Positions 21,363 to 32,376 of a stretch of DNA of 64,000 nt are shown in pieces. This DNA is from Mastigamoeba balamuthi (lineage: Eukaryota; Evosea; Mastigamoebida; Mastigamoebidae), in contig CACRSC010000075.1 of assembly GCA_902651635.1 (NCBI GenBank), forward strand, positions 628,390-692,389, read 5' to 3'. Position 1 is the stretch's first letter, and the number at the start of each line of letters is the position of its first letter. The translations under genes were made by a program, and so were the position numbers. Under the pieces are notes generated by a model, which did not search any database, had not been told where the DNA came from, and saw only the letters and a program-made list of their open reading frames with translations.

Positions 21363-24300
21363 ATGGAGGTCGAGCGCGCAAGCTCCGCCGGGGGCAACGA
21401 CAGGAAGATCGACGAGAGCCTCTACAGCAGGCAGCTCTACGCGCTGGGCCGCGAGGCGCAGGGGCGGCTGGCAGCCTCGAGCGTGCTCGTCGTCAACGCG
21501 CGCGGCCTCGGCGCCGAGATCGCCAAGAACATCATCCTCATGGGCGTCCGCCAGGTCTCGCTCCACGACCCGGAGCCCGTCGAGATGGCCGACCTCGTCT
21601 CGCAGGCGCGCACCCCCGAACCCCCGCGTGCCCCCGAATTCAAATTCAATTTGCGGCACAATTTGCAAGTGATTTGACTTTCTCTGGCTGGGGGGGCCGC
21701 GCACGCGCAGTTTTACCTCAACGGGACCGACATCGGCAAGCCGAGGGCTGCGGCCTGCGTGGAGAAGTTCGCGGAGCTCAACCCGCACGTCGACGTCAAC
21801 GTGGTTACGGGCGCCATCGACGCGGCGCTGGTTTCTCGCTACCAGGCAAAATCCCAAATATCTCACGCAATATCTCCACACGCCAACTAACGAGAATCCC
21901 CCCCGATGTGACACCGGCACGCCACAGGTCGTCGTGCTGACGGGCTCGACGCTGGCGACGGCGGTGTCGCTGGACCGCATGTGCGTGCAGCACGGGGCGC
22001 GGTTCCTGTGGGCCGACACCAAGGGCGTGTTCGCGTTCGCGTTCAACGACTTTGGGCCCGAGTTCACCGTCCACGACGCGACGGGCGAGCAGCCGCTGAC
22101 GTACCTCGTCGCGGCCGTCACCCAGGAGCAGAGCGCCGTCGTCAGCATCATCGAGGACCAGCGCTTCGAGCTCGAGCCCGGCGCCCGCGTCACCTTCTCG
22201 AGCGTCGAGGGCATGCCCGAGCTCAACTTCGACAAGGTGCCGCATTCCGATTCCTGGGGAGGGGAGAGATACGCGTATCTCCTGCACGCTGTGCTCAAAT
22301 CCAGATACCCCCCGCGGAATATCGCTCCTCCCTGCAGATCACCAACCCGGAGCCGTACATTGTCAAGACGGCGGGGCGCAACACGTTCCAGATCAACGCG
22401 GACACGTCGAAGCTGAAGCCGTACGTGGGCGGCGGGTACGTGACCGAGGTGAAGGCGGCCAAGACGATGGCGTTTGCGCCGCTGGAGAAGTCGGTGGCCG
22501 AGCCCGGGGCCATCGAGCCCACGGACTTTGCCAAGGACGGCCGCCAGTACCAGCTGCTGCTCGCCTTCAGGGCCCTCTGGCGCTGGATGGAGGAGCACGC
22601 GGGCGCCCTGCCCCGCCTCCGCAACGACGTGCGTCCCTCTGCGTCCCCACCCCGTGTCTCCCTGCGCTTCTGGCTGTTTATTTCTTGCGTGCCTGCGGGT
22701 GTCCCATATTTGTGGTTTGCCGATATGTTGTGGGCTGATTCTTGATGGGCGTACGTTTCGTGGTGGGCGCAAAAATGCGCGCTTTGGTGCGTGGCGGTGA
22801 TTTCAAAAACAAATTGGTCAGAAATTCGAAACCTGACTTCGACTGATGACCTTAGCTCTAGCTGAGCCAGCACGAAAGCAATCAATTGCTTTTTGCTGGT
22901 CTGGCCACTTAAGGGAATTTGGCTGCTTTTTCTTTTGCCTGCGTTGCGTCAGCTGGGGCGATGTCTCATCCGCCCCCCAGGAGGACGCCGAGGCCGTGGT
23001 GCGCATCGCGAGGGAGCTGAACAGCGCGGCGCCCGAGGACCGCCGCCTGCAGGTGGACGAGGCGCTGGTGCGGCAGCTGTCGCACCTGGCGTGCGGCGGC
23101 ATGTCGCCGACGGACACGTTCCTGGGCGGCGTCGTGTCGCAGGAGGTCATCAAGGCCTGCACGGGCAAGTACACGCCCGTCCGCCAGTGGCTGCTCTGGG
23201 ACGCCGTCGAGGTGCTGCCCGACGTGCCCGCGGGGACCCCGGCGTCGGAGTTCGCGCCCATCGGCTCGCGCTACGACCGGCAGATCGCGCTGCTGGGGCG
23301 CGGGCTGCAGGAGCGCGTCGAGAACGCGCGGTACTTCCTGGTGGGCGCGGGGGCCATCGGGTGCGAGGTGCTCAAGGTGTGGGCGATGATGGGGCTGGGG
23401 TCGGGCAGCGCCGGCCAGGTGCACGTGACGGACATGGACGTCATCGAGCGCTCGAACCTCAGCAGGCAGTTCCTCTTCCGCGAGCGCGACGTCGAGAAGC
23501 TCAAGTCCGAGACGGCCGCCAACGCCGTCCGCCGCATGAACCCCAACCTCCACATCACCCACTACGCCCTCCGCGTCGGCGGCGAGTCCGAGTGTCCGCA
23601 GCCCCTGCTCCCGCCCTCCTGTCATCCCCTGCGCCCGCTGCAATGACGTGGCGCAGGCATTTCTCGAAATTCTCGGATGTGGCACTGACCCCGGGGGAGG
23701 GCGCAGCGGTGTACAACGAGCAGTTCTACGCGAGCCTGGACGGCGTGTGCACGGCGCTGGACAACTTTGACGCGCGGCGGTACGTGGACATGCAGTGCGT
23801 GGCCAACGGCAAGCCGATGCTGGACAGCGGGACGCTGGGGCCCAAGGGCAACACGCAGGTGGTCGTGCCGCACCTGACGGAGAACTACGGCGCCTCGAAC
23901 GACCCGCCCGAGAAGAGCATCCCGCTCTGCACGCTGCACCACTTCCCGCACCAGATCGAGCACTGCATCCAGTGGGCGCGCGACAAGTGGGCCGGGCTTT
24001 TTGCCGACGACATCGAGGCCATCGCGGAGTACCTCGAGCAGCCCGGCTTCCTCGAGTCGCTCGAGGCCCGCGGCAGCGGCGAGCGCGTCAAGGTGCTCGG
24101 GCACATGTACGCCAACCTCGTCACGGACCGCACCGTCACGTGGGCCGACTGCCTCCGCTGGGCCCGCGTGCTCTTTGAGCAGTGCTTCGCCAACGACATT
24201 GCGCAGCTCCTCTTCCAGTTCCCCGCCGACTCCAAGACCTCCGAGGGCCGTAAGTCAATTGCTCTTCCTCTTTCTGGGGTATTTCCCGGAATACGGGGGG

Positions 24301-25336
24301 CTTCCAGGAATCTTGGAATCTTGGGACCTGATGTTTTTGGGGGGCCTGGGCAGTGAGCTTCTGGAGCCCGCCCAAGAGGTGCCCGCACCCGCTGGTCTAC
24401 GACCCGACGGACGAGTCGCACGTGTCGTTTGTGGTGGCAGCGGCGCAGCTGCGCGCGTACAACTTCGGCATCGAGCCCGGGGGCTGCGCGCCGGCGGACC
24501 TCGAGGCTGCGCTGCAGGGCCTCGCGGTGCCCACGTTCAAGCCCGCCTCTGCCTCTGCGCGCCCCTCGACCGACGCCGCGGCCGCTGCGGGCGAGGGCGC
24601 CAAGGCCGAGGAGGCCCCGGCGCTGGCGCCCGACGACGCCGAGGCGGAGCGGTACCTGAGCGCGCTGCCCAAGCCGGCGGAGCTGCGGGCGCTGCACCCG
24701 GCGCCGGCGGTGTTCGAGAAGGACGACGACGGCAACTACCACATGGCGTTTGTGACGGCGTGCTCGAACCTGCGCGCGAGCAACTACAAGATACCGCACG
24801 CGGACTTCCAGCGGACCAAGCAGATCGCGGGCAAGATCATCCCGGCGATGATCTCGACGACGGCCGTCGTCAGCGGCCTGCAGTGCATCGAGCTGCTCAA
24901 GGCGCTGCAGAGGAAGCCGCTGGCGGCGTACAAGAACGGCTACGTCAACCTCGCGCTGCCGCTGTTCGCCTTCAGCGAGCCCATCGCGGCGCCGAGGCGC
25001 AAGGTGCGCGAGGGGTGGGAGTGGACGCTCTGGGACCAGATCGAGATACGCGGCGACATCACGCTGGCCGAGTTCCTCGCGCAGCTGCGGGACAAGTACA
25101 AGATCGAGCCGTCGATGGTCTCGTGCGGGTCGGCGATGATCCACTCGGGGTTCATCGGCGGCGAGAAGCTCAGGACGAGGCTCGAGACGAAGCTCTCGCG
25201 CATCGTCGAGGACGTCACCAAGGCGCCCATCCCGCCCGACCGCCGCTCGCTCATCTTCGAGATGTGCTGCACGCGCCTCGAGGACGACACCGACGTCGAC
25301 GTGCCGCCCATCAAGTACATCCTCACCTCGTGCTGA
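21363..25336 (+). CDS. UBA1: Ubiquitin-activating enzyme E1
   Basis: Adenylates ubiquitin with ATP and passes it to its own cysteine, then to E2s. From ATG 21363 seven exons keep frame and give 1038 residues, the normal E1 size: 21363-21605, 21711-21845, 21928-22236, 22338-22628, 22981-23593, 23707-24249 and 24354-25336. The first ThiF-like half starts [17 protein letters not shown]. The second, active adenylation half has [15 protein letters not shown] and [13 protein letters not shown]. The catalytic cysteine is residue 605 in [14 protein letters not shown]. Also seen are [12 protein letters not shown], the adenylation-side stretch [10 protein letters not shown]...IAGKIIPA, and a C-terminal ubiquitin-fold domain ([11 protein letters not shown]) that recruits E2s. 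The first two introns start with GC (CAG|GCGCGC, CAG|GCAAAA). A short basic 5' exon may precede this start. Nucleus and cytosol expected. Confidence 0.96.
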
Positions 25337-25407
25337 GGTCCCCCAAGGCCCCAGAGCAGAGAAAACCCCCGCGAGTAACCCACCGCCCCCTCCCCTCCCC
25401 CCCCCCC

Positions 25408-25417
25408 NNNNNNNNNN
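25408..25417. other. Assembly gap (10 N) after a C-run
   Basis: Ten N follow a long C homopolymer and precede a (CTG)n run, between the convergent E1 and poly-Q genes. This looks like a read failure at the homopolymer. No gene is interrupted. Confidence 0.95.
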
Positions 25418-25592
25418 CGGCCCTGCTGCTGCTGCTGCTGCTCGCTCACCCTCCCGCCCAGAGGAGCACGCGGACCGGTCAGACAAACAAAACAACAGCA
25501 CACATGTCAGGCAGCTTTACCGCGCCGCGGTCTCCCGGCCTCTCACCGACCGACCGACGAACAAAATAAGTTGAGTGTCCGGGGGTGTCCCT

Positions 25593-25844
25593 CTAATTGT
25601 ACGGCGCCGCCTGGATCTGGAGCGGCGCGAGGACCGGCGGCTGCACCATCGGCGGCGGGGCCATCGCGTAGGGCATGCCGAGCGGCACAAAGGACGCGGG
25701 CGACCCCATCAGGGGCATCACGCGGGGCATCAGGACGGGGCACTGCCGCAGCATCGCCGGCGACAGCTGCGCCATCTGCATCTGGTAGTCGAGCGCGCTG
25801 GGGAACCCCATGCCCACGGGGCTCAATCCCCATCCATCGCCAGG

Positions 25845-25883
<39 letters not shown>

Positions 25884-27019
25884 GCCGTGGGTGACCGCTG
25901 CTGCTGCTGCGGCGGCGTCGACAGGATCGCCGTGGACGACGACAGCGGCGGCGAGGGCAGGACGGCGGCTGCTGCTGCTGCGGCGCCGAGGAGCTGCTCG
26001 TGGAGCGACTGCAGCTGGAGGCCGGGCAGGCGCGGGGCGGCGTCGGCGGCGCTGCGCCTGGGCGAGGCGGCGGCGACGGCGTCGAGGGCGCCGAGGACCG
26101 AGGGGAGGACGCCCCTGCGGTCGAGGGCCGAGCCGGCAGCGGCCGGGGGCGAGTCGTAGGGGCGCGGGCGGCCCGCGCGGGCCGTCGTGACGAAGGCCTC
26201 GCTGAGGACGGTCGTGAAGTCGTTGAACTGCATCGCGAGCACGAGGCGCGAGCGCATGTGCAGGCGCGAGGAGCTGCAGTGCACGCGGCAGCGGTCGAAG
26301 CTGAACGCCTCGACCTCGGCGCCGGCGCGGGCCGAGACGTCGGGGCCGAACACCTCGCGCGAGCTCACGGCCACGTCGAGGAACTTGGACCGCTTCTTGG
26401 CGCACTTGTCGCACACGGCGACCGCTGGAAGGAGGAAGGGGAGGAGAGGAGAGAGAGAGCGGGGCGGTGAGGACGGGGTCGCTTGTCTTTCTTGGCCTCA
26501 CGCCGTGGGACTCGCACTTGAGGGAATAATTTTAAAAAGAGAATGCGAGGGTTGGGGGTGTGGGCGGCACCAGAGATGCAGGGCAGGCCCGACTCGAACG
26601 TGGCCACGGCGCGCAGGCCCACGCGCCAGACGTCGTCGTGCGAGATGCCCAGGGCCATGCGCCACTGCTTGCTGACGACGAGGCTCATCTGCAGGCGAAA
26701 GGGGCCCGCACAACGCGAGGGGGGGACCGAGTAACGAGGGGAGAGGGGGGGCGCCACGCAAGAGGTCAGCCGACATTCACGGAGGGGCTGAATTGTGAAA
26801 AAAAGACCTCGCCAAAAATGGCTCTGCACCGCCACTCATGCCTCTCCCTCCCTCCTCTCTCTTGGGGCGGGCGGCAGCAGCAGGGGCGGGGGCAGGAGCA
26901 GTGCGCACCGTGAAGTCGGTGTTGTCGACGATCTTGAGCGGGATGAGGATCTTGGGGGAGAGCGGGCCCTGCTCTGCGCGGGCTGCAGGGGCGCTCTGAT
27001 GGCTCGCTGCTGCTGCCAT
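25593..27019 (-). CDS. Poly-Q protein, possible DNA-binding protein (family not recognised)
   Basis: ATG 27019 (MAAAASHQSAPAARAEQG). Four exons keep frame: 27019-26909, 26688-26571, 26424-25848 and 25797-25593. They give 336 residues, and the last intron is only 50 bp. The first two exons hold a beta-strand-like part: PKILIPLKIVDNTDFT and SKQWRMALGISHDDVWRVGL. Exon 3 has CDKCAKKRSK followed by FSFDRCRVHCSSSRLHMRSR. The CxxC, the basic patch and the C/S-S-x-x-H pattern recall the layout of Spt23/Mga2-like or other immunoglobulin-fold transcription factors, but I cannot assign it. The C-terminal third is low-complexity: Ser/Pro/Ala, a run of about twelve Gln, then a Met/Pro-rich end (PYAMAPPPMVQPP). 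A Q/P-rich tail is common in transcription regulators. Function unproven. Confidence 0.7.
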
Positions 27020-27687
27020 TGCGCACTGAACTCTCTTGAACGCCGAGGAAGACGAGGGGGGGGGCGGCACGGCCTGGGGTGTGCTGCTGCAGCGCGTCGT
27101 GCACGCGATTGCGGTGTGGCTGGCGGTGCTCTGCGGGAATCGCGCGTGCGGGGGGTCTGGGGGAGGGGGGCCTGCGAGGTGCTCTGGCGGGTTTGGGTTG
27201 GCTGCTCTCTGGTGCTTTTTTACTTCTGCTGGCGGACAATGTGAAAATGTGAGTACACCCGAAATGCCCGGTCACTTTTTGCCGGAGCGGCGAGGGGCCT
27301 GCGAATATCCTGGCGCATTGTCTCCGTGGGCGCCGCAAAAGGACGGCCGCCCGAATAGGGCCGGTGCCGTTTGCTGGTCCGAGCGCTTTTCGGGAGATGC
27401 CGTAATGCCTGGGCGGTGCACCTTCCCCCTTAGGCAGCGTCCGGGGAAAACGCGAGAGCCCGTTTCACCCGCTCGCCGACGATTTCCGGCCGAGGCCAAA
27501 TGGCACCCCGTTCCGCGTCCGTGATGGAGCCTTCTACACGGCGGCCCGGTGCATGTTCCTGTCAATCCGCGGCGAAAGTGACGTGTCGATGATTCGGCGT
27601 CCGCGCCGATACCGAGGGCGAAAAAAGCACCGCCGGAATCGGACAAATCCCAGCGAACTTTTTTTCACATATCCCTGCGGGTCTCTT
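27020..27687. other. Gene-free region
   Basis: GC-rich sequence upstream of the poly-Q gene and downstream of the next minus-strand gene. Open frames exist on both strands but have arginine/proline-rich shadow composition and no domain or splice pattern. I see nothing else. Confidence 0.5.
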
Positions 27688-29135
27688 TCACAGCGGCCTC
27701 AACCCTCGCGCGCGCGCCGAATCCGAAGATGCGCGAATCCAGCCGTAGATTTCCGGGACCACGTCATCGGACGAGAAGTAGACGCCCGCGCCGTCCACGA
27801 CGCCCGGCCTGCAGAACATGTCGGCGAGCCTCCACTCGCGGACGCCGTGCATGCTGGGCGCGACCTCGACGCACGTGGCGCCGAACGTGCGCGCAAAGTG
27901 CGCTGCGGGCGTCGCCGAGAGCACTGCGAGGGCCGCAAAATCAATTGATGGGGGCGAGCTGAGCCCCGCCAGCGCCTCGAGCATCAGGCCCGCCGCGAAC
28001 TGCGCCGCGCGCTCCGCGGGCGACGCGTACCGCGTCCCGAGCACCCCCTTCTGCTCCTCGTCCACGCCGGCCAGCTTGTCTAATTGGAATTCAATTTGAA
28101 TTCACTGAATTTATAAAAAGCAAATTCTAAAAATAACTTATGAAGAAAAAGAGTTTGCCACGGACCGATCTGCTCTGCAAAAGCGTCGGCGACGCGAAGG
28201 GCGCAGCGGGAGGCGACGATGGGGATCTTGTCGGCGATGGGGGCGAGAGAGACGATGTGGCGAGCGACGGTCGACTGGCGGGCGACCTCGAGGGGGTCGA
28301 GGGCCTGGGGCGACACGTACTGCACCGTCGCCCCCTGCACGGCGCGCTCGCAGACGCCCTCGAGGCCGCGGCACGCCGGCGAGGCCAGCGGGCAGAACCC
28401 GCCCAGCAGCGGCACGCCCACGCGGACGTCGTCGCAGGCGCCCGACGCCACAGCCCTGGACACAATCTGCAGCGACAATAAGCCCAAGTCAGTTGACAAT
28501 TCGCAATTCGCACAGAACGCGGCCCGAAATGAACGACAGATCCCTGAAATTTCGTCCCAGCCGGCTCGTCCGGGCCGCAGACGCGGATGGTGCCGGCAAG
28601 AGAGACAATTAACTGCATGAGGCGGTTCAATTCCCGCCGGGCCCCGAATATTCCCCTCCGAGGCCCAAAACAGCAGAGAGCCTCCGAAAGGCCGCGGCGA
28701 GCGATCCCCGTGGGTGGCGCATGGGCTCTGACGCCTGGGCCTGACCTGGAGCTGCACGAGGGTCGCGTGGAGCCCCGCGAAGAAGTCCGCGCGCGTCGCC
28801 GACGCCTCGCGGAGCCTCGCGAGTACCGCGGAGACCTCTGCGCAGCTCCTCGTGGCCGCGGCGACGTCCTCGACCGCCAGCGGCGACTTCCTGTTGTCGG
28901 GGTCCGACCACGACAGCGAGTGCCTCGCGCCGGCGGCCTGGGCGAGCGGCGGGAGCGTCTGCCTGCGGTTCTGCGTGGGGCTGGCGCTCGAGCAGCGCGA
29001 GGGCCGCGAGCAGCAGACGCTCGAGAGCGACGAGAACGAGGGGATCGCGGAGATGGGCACCGGGTGCGGGAACGTCAGCGCGCTGCTGGCGGAGTGTCCG
29101 CCGCTGCGGGGGCGGTCGCCGTCGCGGTCCTGCAT
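27688..29135 (-). CDS. Conserved-looking protein of unknown function, three exons
   Basis: ATG 29135 (MQDRDGDRPRSGGHSASS). Exons 29135-28746, 28466-28166 and 28079-27688 join in frame (CTC CAG|ATT; ATC G|AC AAG), giving about 360 residues. Composition is that of a folded, mainly helical globular protein: DVAAATRSCAEVSAVLARL, RADFFAGLHATLVQLQ, VRVGVPLLGGFCPLASPAC and MHGVREWRLADMFCRPG. No TM segment, signal peptide or motif known to me is present. In exon 3 a short LSSPPSIDF insert carries TCAATTGAT and a TTGCGGCCCTCGCAG end, as introns here do. It may therefore be an unspliced intron retained in my reading. I do not recognise the family. Confidence 0.6.
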
Positions 29136-30013
29136 TGGGTGTGCGCAACGAGCGGATGCCTCTGTTCTCTCTCTGTTCTCTCTGCTCTTTTTCCCTTCGG
29201 CAGCGGTGCCCGAAATAGAACAGCGAGGACGGGAGCCACACACGGAAGCCTTCGGGGACGCCTGGGAGGCCCCGGCGAACTCAATGTAACCATGTAGCCC
29301 ATCGACAGCCCTGCGGGTACACGGAGGCATATGTGGATAGGGATCCCGGAGCTCGGGAGCGGGCACACGAGGGGGAACATGGCCCGAAGCGGCCCAGGGG
29401 TGCCTCTGCAGTCAAGGAGCCGCCATCACAGGGCATGGAATGAGCCACGCTCAGGCGCGTAGCGCGGGCAAGCAGCATAGCACAGGCAGACACCGTGACT
29501 GGCGGTGGTACAAAGGAGGAGACCGCAGAACGTCCCACCACCTCGCTATCTCCGCTCGCATCGTTGCTGTCTTCAGGAACCAGTCAGGCTTCTGTGCGAT
29601 GGTGTGCCGCTCCGGCGGTTGGAGGAGCAGAGGGCGCGACCCTCAGGAGCAGCAGTACTGTGGCCATGCAGCGGCCTGATGTTGTCGCAGGAGACCGAAC
29701 GTAGCCCTGCCGGGGGAACGGCAGATTCCCAGAAATATCTAAACGTGTCAGACTGATGACCACAGCCCCCCAGCAGCCCCAGGAGGATTCGGATGCGAGA
29801 CTAGATCTGTCGCGGCAGGCTGGAACAGCGACGACCTCGCCGCGAGACGGATGACCACGGACCGCACCTTAGTTGCACTCGGCGAGGTCTGAGAAAAATG
29901 ACGCAACGCGATTGCGCAAATCCTAACGGCCCCTTGCACGGGCCCGCAAATCCACTGCTCCTCTTTTCCATCTGCACCTGCGCAGCTCCTTCTGCAGAAA
30001 AGCCCACACGGCG
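29136..30013. other. Gene-free region
   Basis: Intergenic DNA between two divergently transcribed genes, so both 5' regions lie here. No convincing frame, RNA gene or repeat is seen. AGAAATATCT occurs at about 29730. Confidence 0.45.
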
Positions 30014-31444
30014 ATGGCGACGCTGGCGAGGTCGTGGAGGGCGTTCATGGCGGTGTACCGGATGCCCGAGGAGCAGGTCCGCCACTTTTTCGAGTCGTAC
30101 GAGCTCTTCGACCAGGAGGCCGTGACCGCGGAGACGACCAGCAAGATCGTCGACTACTACAGCCTCCTCAACCAGCTCTGCAGCCTCGGCGACGTCGAGA
30201 AGATGTACATCCCGCCCGTCATCGACGACACCAAGGTCCCCTCGCCTTGCCTCGATCCCCGCGCTGCAGCCCACTTCGTTCTGCCCCCAAATTTGTACTT
30301 AGTATTTTTGCGTTTTTTTCCTGTGCTGCGAACCCGCAGGGCATTGCGGAGAACCAGACGCTGTTCGAGAGGCAGTTCGCCCTCAAGGACATCGACCTGC
30401 AGCCGGGGGACCGCGTGCTGGACGTCGGGTGCGGGCGCGGGCGCATCGCTGCGCACGTGGCGTCGATGCTCGACGGGGTGCACGTCTCTGGCATCAACCT
30501 CGACCCCTCCCAGGTGAGAAAACACCCGCACGGGCATCACAGGCCGTGCTATTCCCCAGAGAACACCTCACCATCGCGTGTTCCCTCAGTAGCGCTGCTT
30601 TTTCTGTTTCGTAAAAGGCAAAAATGCGGTTGAAAAACCCGATCGAGATTAAATTGAAACCGCATGCGTGAAACACGCCTCTAAAGCGAGACTGGACTCC
30701 CTCCATACAAGCCCGGAATTAACACAAGTGGGCAAGGAAAGAGAGAAGCGCCCGAATTGAACACCCGCAACCAATCAATTGACTTTATGAATTTCACAGA
30801 TTGCCAACGCGAGGGAGAACGCGGTCTCGCTGGGCCTCGCGGAGCGCCTGGACTTCACGATCGGCGACTACAACGAGCCCCTGCCGTGGCCCGACGCCGC
30901 GTTCGACGGCGCCTACAACGTGCAGGCGCTGACGTACGTGCGCGACGGCGACCTGCGCCCGCTCTGCCGCGAGCTCTTCCGCGTCCTCAAGCCCGGCGCG
31001 CGCTTCTCGACGACCGACTGGGTGAAGCTGCCGGCCTACGACGAGGCCAACGCGGACCACCGCCAGCTGATGCGCAGGTGCAAGGCGCTGATCGGCGCCG
31101 TCAACACGCCGCGGCCCGAGGACTTCGAGAACGCGCTGCGGGGCGCGGGGTTCGTCGTCGAGTACTCGGGCATCCCGAGCAAGGACGGGCTGCAGGCGGG
31201 GCTGGTGCTGCGGGCCTGCTCGCACTACCAGCTTGTCAGCAAGATGGTCCACGGGTGCGTGGCCGTGCGGCTGCTGCCCCAGCACTTTGCGCAGCTGCTC
31301 GACCGCTTCAACCAGGACGGCGACTCGCTCGTCAAGGGCGACGAGATGCGCCTCTGGACCACCGTCTACCAGGTCGTCGCCCGCAAGCCCGGCCCCGAGG
31401 ACCAGCACGAGCACCAGTCCTCGCCCCACCCCGCCCAGTCCTGA
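30014..31444 (+). CDS. SAM-dependent methyltransferase, sterol C-24 methyltransferase-like
   Basis: ATG 30014 (MATLARSWRAFMAVYRM). Exons 30014-30235, 30340-30513 and 30800-31444 keep frame with phase-0 introns, giving 346 residues. The class I methyltransferase fold is clear: motif I is VLDVGCGRGRIAAHVA, the acidic loop GINLDPSQ is split by intron 2, and later motifs are AFDGAYNVQALTYV and LFRVLKPGARFSTTDWV. The segment SKIVDYYSLLNQLC before motif I and the GINLDPSQIANAR pattern resemble ERG6/SMT enzymes, which methylate the sterol side chain. The C-terminal third diverges from typical ERG6, so a related lipid or small-molecule substrate is possible. No membrane segment is seen. Confidence 0.82.
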
Positions 31445-32376
31445 CAGGCTGGCCCTCCCTGAGGCCCCCACAGACAAACCCACATGCACAGAAAGACACG
31501 CGACTGAGACCGTGACCTTTGAAGGCCCCTCTGCGCTGCGGCTGCGCTCCACCTTCTCTGCGCCCAGCACCTGCGCACGAGGTCCGCCATCCACGCGGTG
31601 GCTGCGCCCGACCAGAAAGGGGCAATCCAGGTCTTCGATAAGCAGAACACAGCAGCTAGTGCGGCAGTATGAGAACGCAGTGGTGCGCTGGCCCGCGTTG
31701 CCATGGCGATTGCAAACGCATATAAGACCCAGTGCCTGGCCTTCTCCGGCACAGTGAGGCGCTGGTTCCGCCCTGCGCTTCTTGGCGACGGGGGCGATGT
31801 GCTCTCTGGCTGTCTGGTCTTTTATTTCGGCTTCCTTGCCATTTTCTGTAGAAAAGCGAAGAAGACGAAAGAAAAGGTGAGCATCGCACTGTCGGTCGAT
31901 GTTCTGCCTTCGTTGCCCACGCGCATGTATTTTCCCCATCATACGATTTCAGTAAACCATCATGTTGCATACCGAGATCCGCCTCAATCCACAATGAGTG
32001 GTATTTCACTCGACTCCGCTTTTCCACCAAGTCAGCGAATTTCATTCCCCCCTATTGAGGAACACGGAGATAAAACCCAGAAAATGAACACACTTCAGGA
32101 TGAGCACCGCCGTCTGATTGCTGTCCCTCTCGCACACTATTTTGCCAATCCTGATGTCCGCCTGTTCAAGGTGAGTACCTTGTTGTGGATGCCATTTCAG
32201 CCCTCATTCTGTATGAACATCTTCCTTTCCGTGTGGGCTTCTGCAGAAAGAAAAGAGACTGGCAAGGTTGTCAAGAGCTTTCGCGTGGTGTTCCGGATGT
32301 CTGGGAGTAGTGAGATGGTGTGCGTTGCCATGGCGATAGTATTGGCAAACGAGAAGCAGAGGACGGGGTCAGCGCC
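31445..32376. other. Region with intron-like signals on the plus strand; gene uncertain
   Basis: On the plus strand, open segments end in good donors (AAAAG|GTGAGC at 31877 and TTCAAG|GTGAGT at 32171). Later acceptors are CGATTTCAG (about 31951) and GCTTCTGCAG (about 32246). One segment encodes a hydrophobic stretch followed by a basic one (LVFYFGFLAIFCRKAKKTKEK region). A related word pair GTTGCCATGGCGAT occurs at 31697 and 32328. This may be an unrecognised small gene or a gene remnant downstream of receptor A. I cannot define its ends. Confidence 0.25.

Noticed and set aside
23885-25501. Long minus-strand frame through the E1 gene and across the N gap
   Set aside because: Shadow of E1 exons; it includes the ambiguous bases and has no domain.
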